Source of the DNA: an uncultured Gammaproteobacteria bacterium | GTDB lineage: Bacteria > Pseudomonadota > Gammaproteobacteria > JAADHQ01 | Assembly (NCBI GenBank): GCA_947258755.1 | Contig: CAMYJO010000021.1 | Coordinates: 1 to 64,000, forward strand | Direction of reading: 5' to 3' | Length of the DNA stretch: 64,000 bases | Shown: positions 55,606 to 64,000 of the stretch, piece by piece | Position numbering within the stretch: the first letter of the stretch is position 1 | How the letters are laid out: every line of letters begins with the position of its first letter | The notes under the pieces: model-generated | The model's input: only the letters and a program-made list of their open reading frames with translations | Database searches by the model: none | What the model was told of the DNA's origin: nothing | Position numbers and translations under genes: made by a program

Positions 55606-58077
55606 TTATTTCGCGACAATACTGACCAGCTTACCTGGTACGACGATCACTTTGTTCACATTCTTTCCGGCAATATTTCTTCGCACATTCTCATTCCCTA
55701 ATGCAATTTCCTTGATCGCCTCCTGATCACTATTGGCGGCAACACTGATGGTCGCTCGCACCTTGCCATTAACCTGTACCGCCAGGTCAATACTATCACG
55801 CCGCAATGCGTTTTCATCGACAATAGGCCATGCTGCCTGCAGGATATCATCACCATAGCCCAGGTCCCGCCATAGCGACAGGGCAACATGCGGCGCCACC
55901 GGTGATAACAACCTGATCATGATACCAAAGGCCTCATGATTAATACGCGCATCATTATCCGTACCCGTGCCACTGGCGCGTTTACCAATGATGTTTAATA
56001 TTTTCATGCATGCCGACACCACGGTATTAAACTGATAGCGACTGAAATCATGTAAGGCCTGTTGCAGTAATTCATGAATCTGCCGACGCGCAGTCTTTTG
56101 CTCGTCATTGAGTTCATCAACATTAATCACATAGTCGCCGCTATTACAGGCGCTGATACTCGCATGTTGTTCATGCGCAAATGCCCACAGACGCTTAATA
56201 AAACGATAGGCACCCTCAACACCACTGTCAGACCATTCCAGGGATTGCTCTGGCGGCGCTGCAAACATAGTGAACAGACGTACCGTGTCAGCGCCATATT
56301 TCTCGATCAGCTGCTGCGGGTCTACCGTATTGCCCTTGGACTTGGACATCTTGACGCCGTCCTTTAACACCATGCCCTGGGTCAATAATTTACTGAAGGG
56401 TTCATCAATCGTGATCATGCCTTCGTCACGCATCAGCTTGTTGTAGAAACGCGCGTACAACAAATGCAGGATGGCGTGTTCAATACCACCAATATACTGA
56501 TCCACGGGTAACCAGTAATTGGCGCGCTCATCCAACATCGCCTGGTCATTATCACGACAGGCAAAACGGGCGAAGTACCACGAGGATTCCATAAAGGTAT
56601 CGAAGGTATCGGTCTCACGTTCGGCATCCTGACCACATTCAGGGCAGCTCGTCTGATAAAACGATGGCATTTTTTTTATCGGTGAACCAACCTCAGTAAA
56701 TGAGACATCTTCCGGCAGTCGTACCGGCAGGTCTTCATCGGCAACGGCAACGGCGCCACAAGAAGGGCAATTAATAATTGGGATGGGTGTGCCCCAGTAA
56801 CGCTGACGGGAAACACCCCAGTCACGTAAACGATAATTAACCTGCACCTTGCCCTTGCCCTGCTCTTGCAAATAAGTGGCAATGCTATTAAAGGCCTTCT
56901 TGAAATTAAGACCATCGAATTCGCCGGAATTAATCAGTTTCCCTTTATCGACATAGGCACCCTGCTGCAGATCGATCGCACTACCATCCTGCGGCTCGAT
57001 AACCTGTTTGATTGCGATATCGTATTTGTGTGCAAACTCCCAGTCACGCTGGTCATGCGCAGGAACCGCCATGACCGCGCCCTCACCATAGGCCATCAAC
57101 ACGAAGTTGGCGGCATACACGGGTACGCGTTCGCCATTGACCGGGTGAATCGCCTGTAGCCCGGTATCGACACCCTTCTTCTCCATCGTCTCCATGGCCG
57201 CCTCGGAGGTCTCCATGTGACTGCATTCGTCGATAAAGGCCGCCAGCTCAGGATTGATCATGGCCGCCTGTGCCGCCAGTGGATGTTCGGGAGCCACGGC
57301 CACATAACTGACACCCATCAATGTGTCCGGGCGCGTCGTAAACACCTTCAAGGCCTGTTGCTGACCGTCTACAGCAAAGTGCACCTCGACACCGCGCGAT
57401 TTGCCGATCCAGTTTTTCTGCATCGTCAACACCTGCTCGGGCCAACCCGGCAACTTGTCCAAATCACGCAACAGCTCATCCGCGTAGGCGGTAATTTTCA
57501 TGAACCACTGCGGGATTTCCTTGCGCTCGACCAGGGTGTCACAACGCCAGCATTTGCCATCGATGACCTGCTCATTGGCCAGCACCGTCATGTCATGTGG
57601 ACACCAGTTGACCGCCGCCGTTTTTTTGTAGACCAGGCCTTTTTTAAACAGGCGTGTAAAAAGCCACTGCTCCCAACGGTAATATTCGGGATGGCAGGTC
57701 GCCAGCTCCCGGTCCCAGTCATAGGCAAAACCCAGGCGCTGCAACTGGCCGCGCATATAGTCAATATTTTCGTAGGTCCATTTGGCCGGCGCTACGTTAT
57801 TCTTCATCGCCGCATTTTCGGCCGGCAGTCCAAAGGCATCCCAACCCATCGGCTGCAACACATTCTTGCCCAACATGCGCTGATAGCGCGCGATCACATC
57901 ACCCAGGGTATAGTTGCGCACATGGCCCATGTGCAGACGGCCACTGGGGTATGGAAACATCGCCAGGCAATAGTATTTCTCCCGATCAGGGTCTTCTATG
58001 GCCTTAAATGTTTGATTTTTCAGCCAGTATTGCTGCGCACTGGCCTCTATTTCAGCGTGTTTGTAGGTGTCTTCCAT
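55606..58077 (-). CDS. leuS: Leucyl-tRNA synthetase
   Basis: A class I synthetase of 823 residues, full length. The HIGH-type motif is PSGRLHMGH (44-52) and the KMSKS motif lies in [14 protein letters not shown]. The CP1 editing domain occupies about 220-420, and a zinc-type motif [28 protein letters not shown] is present. First gene of the leuS-lptE-holA-proA-nadD-rsfS-rlmH series. Confidence 0.97.
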   Translation of the reverse strand: MEDTYKHAEIEASAQQYWLKNQTFKAIEDPDREKYYCLAMFPYPSGRLHMGHVRNYTLGDVIARYQRMLGKNVLQPMGWDAFGLPAENAAMKNNVAPAKWTYENIDYMRGQLQRLGFAYDWDRELATCHPEYYRWEQWLFTRLFKKGLVYKKTAAVNWCPHDMTVLANEQVIDGKCWRCDTLVERKEIPQWFMKITAYADELLRDLDKLPGWPEQVLTMQKNWIGKSRGVEVHFAVDGQQQALKVFTTRPDTLMGVSYVAVAPEHPLAAQAAMINPELAAFIDECSHMETSEAAMETMEKKGVDTGLQAIHPVNGERVPVYAANFVLMAYGEGAVMAVPAHDQRDWEFAHKYDIAIKQVIEPQDGSAIDLQQGAYVDKGKLINSGEFDGLNFKKAFNSIATYLQEQGKGKVQVNYRLRDWGVSRQRYWGTPIPIINCPSCGAVAVADEDLPVRLPEDVSFTEVGSPIKKMPSFYQTSCPECGQDAERETDTFDTFMESSWYFARFACRDNDQAMLDERANYWLPVDQYIGGIEHAILHLLYARFYNKLMRDEGMITIDEPFSKLLTQGMVLKDGVKMSKSKGNTVDPQQLIEKYGADTVRLFTMFAAPPEQSLEWSDSGVEGAYRFIKRLWAFAHEQHASISACNSGDYVINVDELNDEQKTARRQIHELLQQALHDFSRYQFNTVVSACMKILNIIGKRASGTGTDNDARINHEAFGIMIRLLSPVAPHVALSLWRDLGYGDDILQAAWPIVDENALRRDSIDLAVQVNGKVRATISVAANSDQEAIKEIALGNENVRRNIAGKNVNKVIVVPGKLVSIVAK

Positions 58078-58129
58078 TGCGTGTGAACTTATGAGCCTGA
58101 TTCTGTTGAATAAAGATCAGAAGCATACC

Positions 58130-58263
58130 TTAAAATCAGGGTAAAGATAATAGTAGCGGGTTGCTAGTGGCTAGTGGCGAGGTAAAACAGAACCCAGGAC
58201 ATAGTCTTTTTCTAGCCACTAGCTACTCGTCACTCGCTACTATTATCTTCACCCTGACTTTAA
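58130..58263. repeat. Core repeat in a different palindrome, copy C
   Basis: Outer arms TTAAAATCAGGGTAAAGATAATAGTAGCG and CGCTACTATTATCTTCACCCTGACTTTAA are inverted copies of 29 bp with 2 mismatches. The inner core 58153-58240 starts GTAGCGGGTTGCTAGTGG and has the same asymmetric middle (AGGTAAAACAGAACCC, TCTTTTTCTAGCCACT) as copies A and B. The REP-like and CACGAAG layers are absent here. Confidence 0.88.
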
Positions 58264-58326
58264 GTATCTTTCCCCTGCCGTTATCCTACTTTTACATTTA
58301 CCCGTCGAATCAATGCATTCAGCTGC

Positions 58327-60429
58327 TCAAACTGATCCCCCCAACTGCCCGTAGTCATTGCCCCTGAGGCAATCTTCCATGTCAACGAGGTGGCTATAGA
58401 TTTCGCCGAAGCCCATATTGCCGGCCGTGCCTTTCAGGTCATGTAGCTGGTCTCCGAGTGCCGACCAGTCCTGTCGCTGAAATAAATCGTCAAGTTTGCC
58501 GCTCCTTTGTGGCAGGCAATGGACAAAGCGATTGACGATATCCGCAAGCTCGGGGTCTTCTTCCAGCAAGGTGGAGCAGATAGGATTACTAACTGTGTCC
58601 AATTGCTCGTCGGCTGGCAAAAACTGCATGAGTATTTCATTGATTTGTTGATTGCTAACCGGCTTACAGAGGAAATCGTTTGCCCCTGCCTGCGCACATC
58701 GTCGGCGATCTTCAGGGTAAGCATTGGCGGTGAGCATAATCACCGGCACATCCCAATGCCGGGCACGTATATTTTCTGTCGCCGTGATACCATCCATGAC
58801 TGGCATTTGCATATCCATAAATACCAGGTCATAGCTAGTCTGCTCAAGTAAGCCCAGAGCTTGTTGACCATTTCCAGCCAAATCAACCTGCACACCGGTC
58901 TTGCCGACAAAATACGAAATCAACTTACGATTGGCTTCGACATCATCCACCACTAACACTTTGCCTTGCAATACAGGCATCTCTACTACCTTGTTATCAT
59001 TCTCCGTATTTATTATCGGAACACTTTCCTGATGGATAAAATCGGCAACCTGTAATGGCCCAGTATCGATACTGACCGTAAACACACTACCTTTACCTGG
59101 CAGACTGTCGGCATTAATACTACCCCCCAACATGCCCGCCAGGCGTCGTGACAAGGTCAAACCAAGACCCGTTCCACCATATTTTCGTGTGGTACTCTTA
59201 TCAGCCTGAGAAAAGGATTCGAAAATATTGCTCATCTTTTCTGTGGCAATACCAATCCCAGTATCCTCGATGGCAAAATAAAGTTTCTGTTGCTCACTAT
59301 CGCAACTGACATTGATATAAATATGCCCTTTCTCTGTAAATTTGATGGCATTATTAATCAGGTTGAGTAATATTTGTTTCAATCGCAATGGGTCGGTTGT
59401 GATACTGGCCGGTAACGGATATTTGTAATTCAGCCCAAAGTTCAAACCCTTTTCCTGCACGCGACAACTAGACACATGACTGACATCCTGCAGGATTTCA
59501 AATGGCGAAATCTGCATCAACTCCAACTCCAGTTTACCGGCTTCAACCTTGGACAGGTCAAGGATCTCGTTAATCAACGACAATAAGTGCATACCGCTTT
59601 GATGAATAGTCTGAATACCATCCATGCGCTCCTGGCGGTTCTGGCCGGGATTCAGTGCGGCTTCGGCGTAACCAATAATGGCGGTCAACGGTGTCCTGAT
59701 TTCATGACTCATATTGGCCAGGAACTCGCTCTTCATCTGATTGGCAAATCGGGCTTCATCCGCCTTACGCAGATCATTCTGGATGCGCGCCGTGGTGCGC
59801 ACCACATAGAATATAATACCGCTACTGATCAGCAAGGCCAGCACTGTCAAGATCACGATGATCGAGTAGATTTTACGCTGATCAGCCTCGGCGTTGGTAA
59901 ATTCTTGCGCGACCTGCTCATTGTTATAATCGAACATTTCCGACAAGGTGTCCGCTATTTGCTGTTGCCACGGAATCACCTCATCACTGAGAATATCTAT
60001 TACCCGCTCGTAACTACCTTGCTGTAGCACTCGCACTGCCTCTACCTGAACACGTTGACTGGCGATCACCTTGAGCCTGATCTTCTCCCATAGTGACAGT
60101 CCCTTTTGATCGAGATCGAGTGCCAACAACTTGTCACGGGCATCTATGAATGCTCCGGCCAGCTCGGAAAACTCCTGGTACTTTTCATCCCTGTCTATCT
60201 CATCGGTCATTAGCAGCATCTCATGCAAGGCCAGTGCTCGTCGCAGCGAAACCTTGCGCATATCACCTATATGTCGGGCCGCCTCTCTAAAAGCGTCCAT
60301 CTTGACCAGGCGTTGTTGCTGATGACTCTGACTACTGACCCAAAATAAAATTAATATAATGAAAAACAACAGGATAATAGAAAATCCGGCAATAATGACA
60401 GGCTTGGTATTGTTTGCGACCATGGACAA
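58327..60429 (-). CDS. Hybrid sensor histidine kinase, Hpt tail shortened by a frameshift
   Basis: A 700-residue membrane hybrid kinase. TM1 is about 10-31, then a helical periplasmic sensor, TM2 about 188-210, HisKA with His242 (LANMSHEIRTPL), HATPase_c (350-455), receiver with Asp539 (VFMDMQMPVMDG) and an Hpt domain with His663 (HDLKGTAGNMGF). The last Hpt helix is cut. Dropping one base from a G6 run (58337-58342) continues the frame as GDQFEQLNALIRRVNVKVG to a stop at 58281-58283. It lies between leuS and lnt; the signal and target are unknown. Confidence 0.88.
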   Translation of the reverse strand: MSMVANNTKPVIIAGFSIILLFFIILILFWVSSQSHQQQRLVKMDAFREAARHIGDMRKVSLRRALALHEMLLMTDEIDRDEKYQEFSELAGAFIDARDKLLALDLDQKGLSLWEKIRLKVIASQRVQVEAVRVLQQGSYERVIDILSDEVIPWQQQIADTLSEMFDYNNEQVAQEFTNAEADQRKIYSIIVILTVLALLISSGIIFYVVRTTARIQNDLRKADEARFANQMKSEFLANMSHEIRTPLTAIIGYAEAALNPGQNRQERMDGIQTIHQSGMHLLSLINEILDLSKVEAGKLELELMQISPFEILQDVSHVSSCRVQEKGLNFGLNYKYPLPASITTDPLRLKQILLNLINNAIKFTEKGHIYINVSCDSEQQKLYFAIEDTGIGIATEKMSNIFESFSQADKSTTRKYGGTGLGLTLSRRLAGMLGGSINADSLPGKGSVFTVSIDTGPLQVADFIHQESVPIINTENDNKVVEMPVLQGKVLVVDDVEANRKLISYFVGKTGVQVDLAGNGQQALGLLEQTSYDLVFMDMQMPVMDGITATENIRARHWDVPVIMLTANAYPEDRRRCAQAGANDFLCKPVSNQQINEILMQFLPADEQLDTVSNPICSTLLEEDPELADIVNRFVHCLPQRSGKLDDLFQRQDWSALGDQLHDLKGTAGNMGFGEIYSHLVDMEDCLRGNDYGQLGGSV

Positions 60430-60528
60430 TTAAGACATGTAGATCAAGATAAACACTATTATCGGTCCTGCCGGGGAAATACTTGAGTAAGTCAAGCAAG
60501 TAAAAGGAATATTTCGCCAATACAGAGA

Positions 60529-62016
60529 TTAATGGCTGTTACGTAACCACAGCCCCAATAATATTAGCGATAACAGGATGACCATCGGATAGTTGCCATA
60601 ACGAACATAAGGGGTTGCCCCGCTACGCGCCTGCACCTTGGCGGTCAGGACATGGGTCTGAAACTGCGGTGAGCGCTGGATAATCCTGCCGCGATGATCG
60701 ACCACGGCACTGACACCGTTATTGGTCGCGCTCAATACATAACGCTCAGTCTCTAACGCACGCATTTGAGCCATCTGCAATTGCTGATACGGCATACTGG
60801 AATCGCCAAACCAGGTATTATTGCTGACATTGACCAAGTAGTTGGCCGCAGGCAGTGATTGTATGAGCTCACCATTGAATATGATCTCATAGCAAACGGT
60901 GGGCCCGGCCAGATAGCCACCGGCCTTGAGTGTCGTCTGCGTGCTGCTACCACGACTGAAACCAGACATCGGCAGGCCCATGAAGTCGAGCAGATCACTG
61001 AGCAGGCTCTGCAGCGGTATGAATTCACCGAAAGGCACCAGGTGACGCTTGTGGTAGAAGGCACGTTCAGCACCAAGACTTAACACGCTGTTGTAATACT
61101 CATCTGTCTCCAGGTCCTTGTAAGGGATGCCCACCAACAGATCAGTATTGGTATCACGTGCCTGTTTTTCCAGTATGTCAATAATTTCCGGGACGTGATG
61201 ATAAAACGCCGAAATGGCCGTTTCCGGCCAGATCATGACATCGACATCCCAGTGTGGCCGACTCAGTTTAAGGTAGTCGGAGATAATCTGGGTACGATAA
61301 TCAGGGTTCCATTTGGTTGCCTGATCGACGTTACCCTGCACCAGCGCGACCTTGAATGGCTCACCTGTCGCCTTAGTCCATTCGATTTGACGCAGCAAGT
61401 GCCCGCCTGCCCACACAACCAGGACCAATATCACGGTGATGATACGCGCCTTATTCGTGGCCTTGATGACATAGGCGCAGGCAGCAGCGGTCAGTGCCAA
61501 TAGAAAACCAATTGCATACTCACCCAGCAGCGGCGCATAACCCGCCAACGGCCAATGCACCTGACTGCTACCCAGGTTGAGCCAGGGAAAGCCGGTAAAA
61601 AACCAGCTCCTGACCCATTCCATCATCACCCATAAGGCCGGGTATAACAGTAGCAAGCGTTGCCAGTCGGCATTCTTGAAATAGCGCGCCGACAGCCAAC
61701 CAACCAGTGCTGGAAACAGGCCCAGGAACATTGCAAACAAAAACGTCAGCAAGGCTGAAAACACCATCGGTACTGCGCCATGCTCATGCATGCTGAAATA
61801 AACCCAGTACACGCCTGACAGAAACATGCCGGTACCAAAGGCCCAGCCCAGCCACCATGCCTGCGATGCAGTAGCCTGTTGCCACTGATAAAAAAGCACC
61901 GCCAGTATCGGCACTGCCAAAAATGCCCAGCCAAGCGGCGCATAAGCCAACGGCAACAGTAGTCCTGCCAGGAACAATATCGACATGTTCAAGCTGGGTG
62001 CAGATTTAATAAGCAT
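60529..62016 (-). CDS. lnt: Apolipoprotein N-acyltransferase
   Basis: Adds the third acyl chain to lipoproteins at the inner membrane. A 495-residue protein with about six N-terminal membrane helices and a periplasmic nitrilase-like domain. Catalytic Glu in MIWPETAIS, Lys in YHKRHLVPFGEFIP and Cys in GPTVCYEIIF are present. It begins 20 bases downstream of corC, the standard corC-lnt pair. Confidence 0.96.
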   Translation of the reverse strand: MLIKSAPSLNMSILFLAGLLLPLAYAPLGWAFLAVPILAVLFYQWQQATASQAWWLGWAFGTGMFLSGVYWVYFSMHEHGAVPMVFSALLTFLFAMFLGLFPALVGWLSARYFKNADWQRLLLLYPALWVMMEWVRSWFFTGFPWLNLGSSQVHWPLAGYAPLLGEYAIGFLLALTAAACAYVIKATNKARIITVILVLVVWAGGHLLRQIEWTKATGEPFKVALVQGNVDQATKWNPDYRTQIISDYLKLSRPHWDVDVMIWPETAISAFYHHVPEIIDILEKQARDTNTDLLVGIPYKDLETDEYYNSVLSLGAERAFYHKRHLVPFGEFIPLQSLLSDLLDFMGLPMSGFSRGSSTQTTLKAGGYLAGPTVCYEIIFNGELIQSLPAANYLVNVSNNTWFGDSSMPYQQLQMAQMRALETERYVLSATNNGVSAVVDHRGRIIQRSPQFQTHVLTAKVQARSGATPYVRYGNYPMVILLSLILLGLWLRNSH

Positions 62017-62036
62017 AGGAGTGACAGCAGGCCCGT

Positions 62037-62912
62037 TTAGTCTGACTCAATGGACGTTGCCGCCGCTTCGTCTTCGAGAATAACCTCAAGCAAGTAAATC
62101 CTGCGATTATCTGAGCGCAGGATGCGAAATGATATATCATCGATCACGACCACTTCATCGCGTTTGGGCATATGGCCGAGTACATTCATGACCAAACCAC
62201 CGATGGTATCAAATTCATCATCACTGAAGGCCGTCTTGAAAAAAGCATTGAACTCCTCAATATCGGTTAAGGCCTTGACGATGTAGTGTGTATCATCATG
62301 TTTGAGAATGTACTTACCCTCATCGATATCATGCTCATCCTCGATCTCACCGACGATCTGTTCGAGAACATCCTCAATAGTAACCATACCGGCGACACCG
62401 CCATACTCATCGACAACAATAGCCAGATGGTTCTGGCTGGAACGAAAATCTTTGAGCAATACATTCAGTCGTTTACTTTCGGGAACGAATACCGGTTCAC
62501 GTAGAATTTCACGAATGGAAAAGTCTTCGCTATCTTCATCGCGGCTAAAGCGCAACATATCTTTGGCCAGGATTATTCCGAGCACTTCATCTCGACTGTC
62601 ACCTATCACCGGGAAACGCGAGTGGCCACTTTCAATCATGACCGACAACATGTTGTCACGGGATTGATCCCTGGATAATATCGACATTTGCGATCGTGGA
62701 ATCATGATGTCGCGCACCTGCATCTCGGATACCTGCAACACACCTTCAATCATACCCAGTGAATCGGTATCCAGTAAGGTCCGTTTTTCCGCCTCGCGGA
62801 GTATCTCCAGTAAATCTTCACGATCCCGGGGGTCTGCATGTAATATCTGGCCTAGTTTCTCCAGCCATGACCGACCCTCGGAATCGTTGCTACTCGATGT
62901 GTCCTCGCTCAT
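62037..62912 (-). CDS. corC: CorC/YbeX-type CBS protein
   Basis: A 291-residue soluble protein with two CBS domains (about 65-185) and a C-terminal CorC_HlyC domain (about 200-285). The N-terminal segment has LLEILREAEKRTLLDTDSLGMIEGVL. YbeX/CorC has been linked to Co and Mg resistance and to ribosome homeostasis; neither role is visible here. Position between ybeY and lnt is conserved. Confidence 0.94.
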   Translation of the reverse strand: MSEDTSSSNDSEGRSWLEKLGQILHADPRDREDLLEILREAEKRTLLDTDSLGMIEGVLQVSEMQVRDIMIPRSQMSILSRDQSRDNMLSVMIESGHSRFPVIGDSRDEVLGIILAKDMLRFSRDEDSEDFSIREILREPVFVPESKRLNVLLKDFRSSQNHLAIVVDEYGGVAGMVTIEDVLEQIVGEIEDEHDIDEGKYILKHDDTHYIVKALTDIEEFNAFFKTAFSDDEFDTIGGLVMNVLGHMPKRDEVVVIDDISFRILRSDNRRIYLLEVILEDEAAATSIESD

Positions 62913-62936
62913 TAGTCTTTCTCTGTCTCCATAGTC

Positions 62937-63395
62937 TTACACTTCATCAATGTATGGTGCCGGATAGCCCATACCGGTTAAAATTTTTTTCTCCAAAGCT
63001 TCCATTTCAGCTGCTTGCTCGTCAGTCTGGTGATCAAATCCGAGCAAATGCAAGGTGCCATGCACAGCCATATGCGCCCAGTGTGATTCCGCGCTCTTGT
63101 GTTGTTCGATCGCCTCCCGCGCTATCACCGGCGCACAAATAACCAGGTCACCAAGCAAATCCATATCGACCTCGGCGGGAGCCATAAACGGAAATGACAA
63201 CACATTGGTCGAACCCTGCTTACCACGATAGGTCTGGTTAAGCTCAGCACTTTCCTGCTCATCCACAATGCGCACCACCACTTCTGCCGATGCTGTGTTT
63301 GCCGGTAACGCGGCTGCTATCCAGCGCTTGAAGTCTGCCGCCTGCGGTAGATTCTCGGCCTGACTAGGAATCTGCATATCAATCACGAGTTCCAC
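62937..63395 (-). CDS. ybeY: YbeY endoribonuclease
   Basis: A 152-residue zinc-dependent RNase for 16S rRNA 3' processing and ribosome quality control. The three zinc histidines are in HGTLHLLGFDH. GKQGSTNVLSFPF is the conserved N-terminal substrate region. It is nine bases after ybeZ, its usual partner. Confidence 0.95.
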   Translation of the reverse strand: MELVIDMQIPSQAENLPQAADFKRWIAAALPANTASAEVVVRIVDEQESAELNQTYRGKQGSTNVLSFPFMAPAEVDMDLLGDLVICAPVIAREAIEQHKSAESHWAHMAVHGTLHLLGFDHQTDEQAAEMEALEKKILTGMGYPAPYIDEV

Positions 63396-63404
63396 AAACA
63401 GTCA

Positions 63405-64000
63405 TCAATCCTGCTTAGTATGTTTATCGTAGGCAATCACTATGCGTTGCACCAAGGGATGGCGAACCACATCACGCGAGGTAAAGAAAGTGAAGCTAAT
63501 ACCTTCAATATTTTTTAACACCTCGGTTACATGACGTAGACCGGACTGACTATTATTAGGCAAGTCGGTTTGAGTGACATCGCCGGTGACAACGGCAGTC
63601 GAACCAAAACCTATCCGAGTCAAAAACATTTTCATTTGCTCGACAGTGGTGTTTTGCGCTTCGTCCAGAATAATGAATGATTCATTTAACGTACGACCAC
63701 GCATAAAGGCCAGCGGTGCGACTTCGATAACATGTTGGTCGATCAGCTTACTGACCCGGTCAAAGCCAAGCATTTCATACAGGGCATCATAAAGCGGGCG
63801 CAGATAGGGGTCGATTTTTTGCGCCATGTCACCCGGCAGAAAACCCAGGCGCTCACCCGCTTCTACCGCAGGCCTGACCAAGACGATACGTCGTACCTTT
63901 TCCTGCTCCAGTGCCTCGACGGCACAGGCCACGGCCAGGTAAGTCTTGCCGGTGCCGGCAGGACCAATACCAAAATTAACATCATGATTAAGAATATTGG
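63405..64000 (-). CDS. ybeZ: PhoH-like ATPase YbeZ, 5' partial
   Basis: The frame runs to the right window edge; the ORF-track start at 63932 is only an internal Met. In the extended part the Walker A reads GPAGTGKT, and Walker B is in [11 protein letters not shown]. The rest ([35 protein letters not shown]) is typical of YbeZ. It interacts with YbeY in rRNA maturation. The N-terminal part, including KH-type sequence, lies outside the window. Confidence 0.93.
   Translation of the reverse strand, partial: NILNHDVNFGIGPAGTGKTYLAVACAVEALEQEKVRRIVLVRPAVEAGERLGFLPGDMAQKIDPYLRPLYDALYEMLGFDRVSKLIDQHVIEVAPLAFMRGRTLNESFIILDEAQNTTVEQMKMFLTRIGFGSTAVVTGDVTQTDLPNNSQSGLRHVTEVLKNIEGISFTFFTSRDVVRHPLVQRIVIAYDKHTKQD

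Noticed and set aside
57217-58086. 289-codon + strand ORF
   Set aside because: It is antisense to the N-terminal half of leuS, which is complete and well conserved.

Overview
The window is a stretch of chromosome from a gammaproteobacterium. Almost every gene belongs to a conserved gammaproteobacterial neighbourhood: gcvR-bcp, petABC-sspAB, the degS/algW-like protease, hisCDG-murA-ibaG-mla, kdsDC-lptCAB-rpoN-hpf-ptsN, tldD/pmbA-nit-yhdP-rng-maf-rlmH-rsfS-nadD-proA-holA-lptE-leuS, and lnt-corC-ybeY-ybeZ. A cytochrome bc1 complex points to a respiring organism. A regulatory PTS block (ptsN-hprK-rapZ-EIIA-HPr-EI-mgtE) with no sugar permease in view resembles the arrangement in xanthomonads and some sulfur-oxidising lineages. 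I cannot name the genus from sequence alone.

Layout. 1-2.3 kb: end of gcvR, bcp, and a PIN-PhoH ATPase on +. 2.3-7.8 kb: macrodomain protein, sspB, sspA, petC, petB, petA and a Nif3-like protein on -. 7.9-9.1 kb: DegS/AlgW-like protease on +. 9.4-17.7 kb: one long - strand block, hisC, hisD, hisG, murA, ibaG, mlaB, mlaD, mlaE, mlaF and two tandem DUF302 genes, with no mlaC. 18.3-33.1 kb: mostly + strand. It holds a CnoX-type thioredoxin, a Ca/Na antiporter, LPS precursor and transport genes, sigma-54, hpf, the PTS-Ntr-type phosphorelay and MgtE. 33.2-40.4 kb: an AT-rich accessory island between convergent mgtE and pmbA. It holds a decayed IS91-type transposase, a four-gene CDP-6-deoxyhexose cluster, a glycosyltransferase, and a decayed acyltransferase-like membrane gene not in the ORF list as such. 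40.4-64 kb: housekeeping genes, nearly all on -, ending in a partial ybeZ.

How the genes work together. Envelope biogenesis dominates: Kdo supply (KdsD, KdsC), LPS export (LptC, LptA, LptB, and LptE elsewhere in the window), lipid asymmetry (Mla), peptidoglycan (MurA), lipoprotein acylation (Lnt), a YhdP-type lipid carrier and a DegS-like protease. The island adds a surface deoxysugar route. A second theme is ribosome and RNA quality control (Hpf, RsfS, RlmH, YbeY/YbeZ, RNase G, SspAB). A third is phosphorelay signalling (sigma-54, EIIA-Ntr, HprK, RapZ).

The most unusual material is not a protein system. It is (i) a family of nested palindromic intergenic repeats in which a roughly 90-105 bp core sits inside different palindromes, (ii) the fact that the accessory island is bracketed by the two separated halves of the outer palindrome of that family, (iii) an rfbFG-type cluster lacking rfbH but carrying epimerase-like and reductase-like genes, (iv) a well-preserved but broken DUF1624-like gene, and (v) a hybrid histidine kinase whose Hpt tail is restored by removing one base from a G6 run. 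I did not find a convincing new defence or multi-gene catalytic system.
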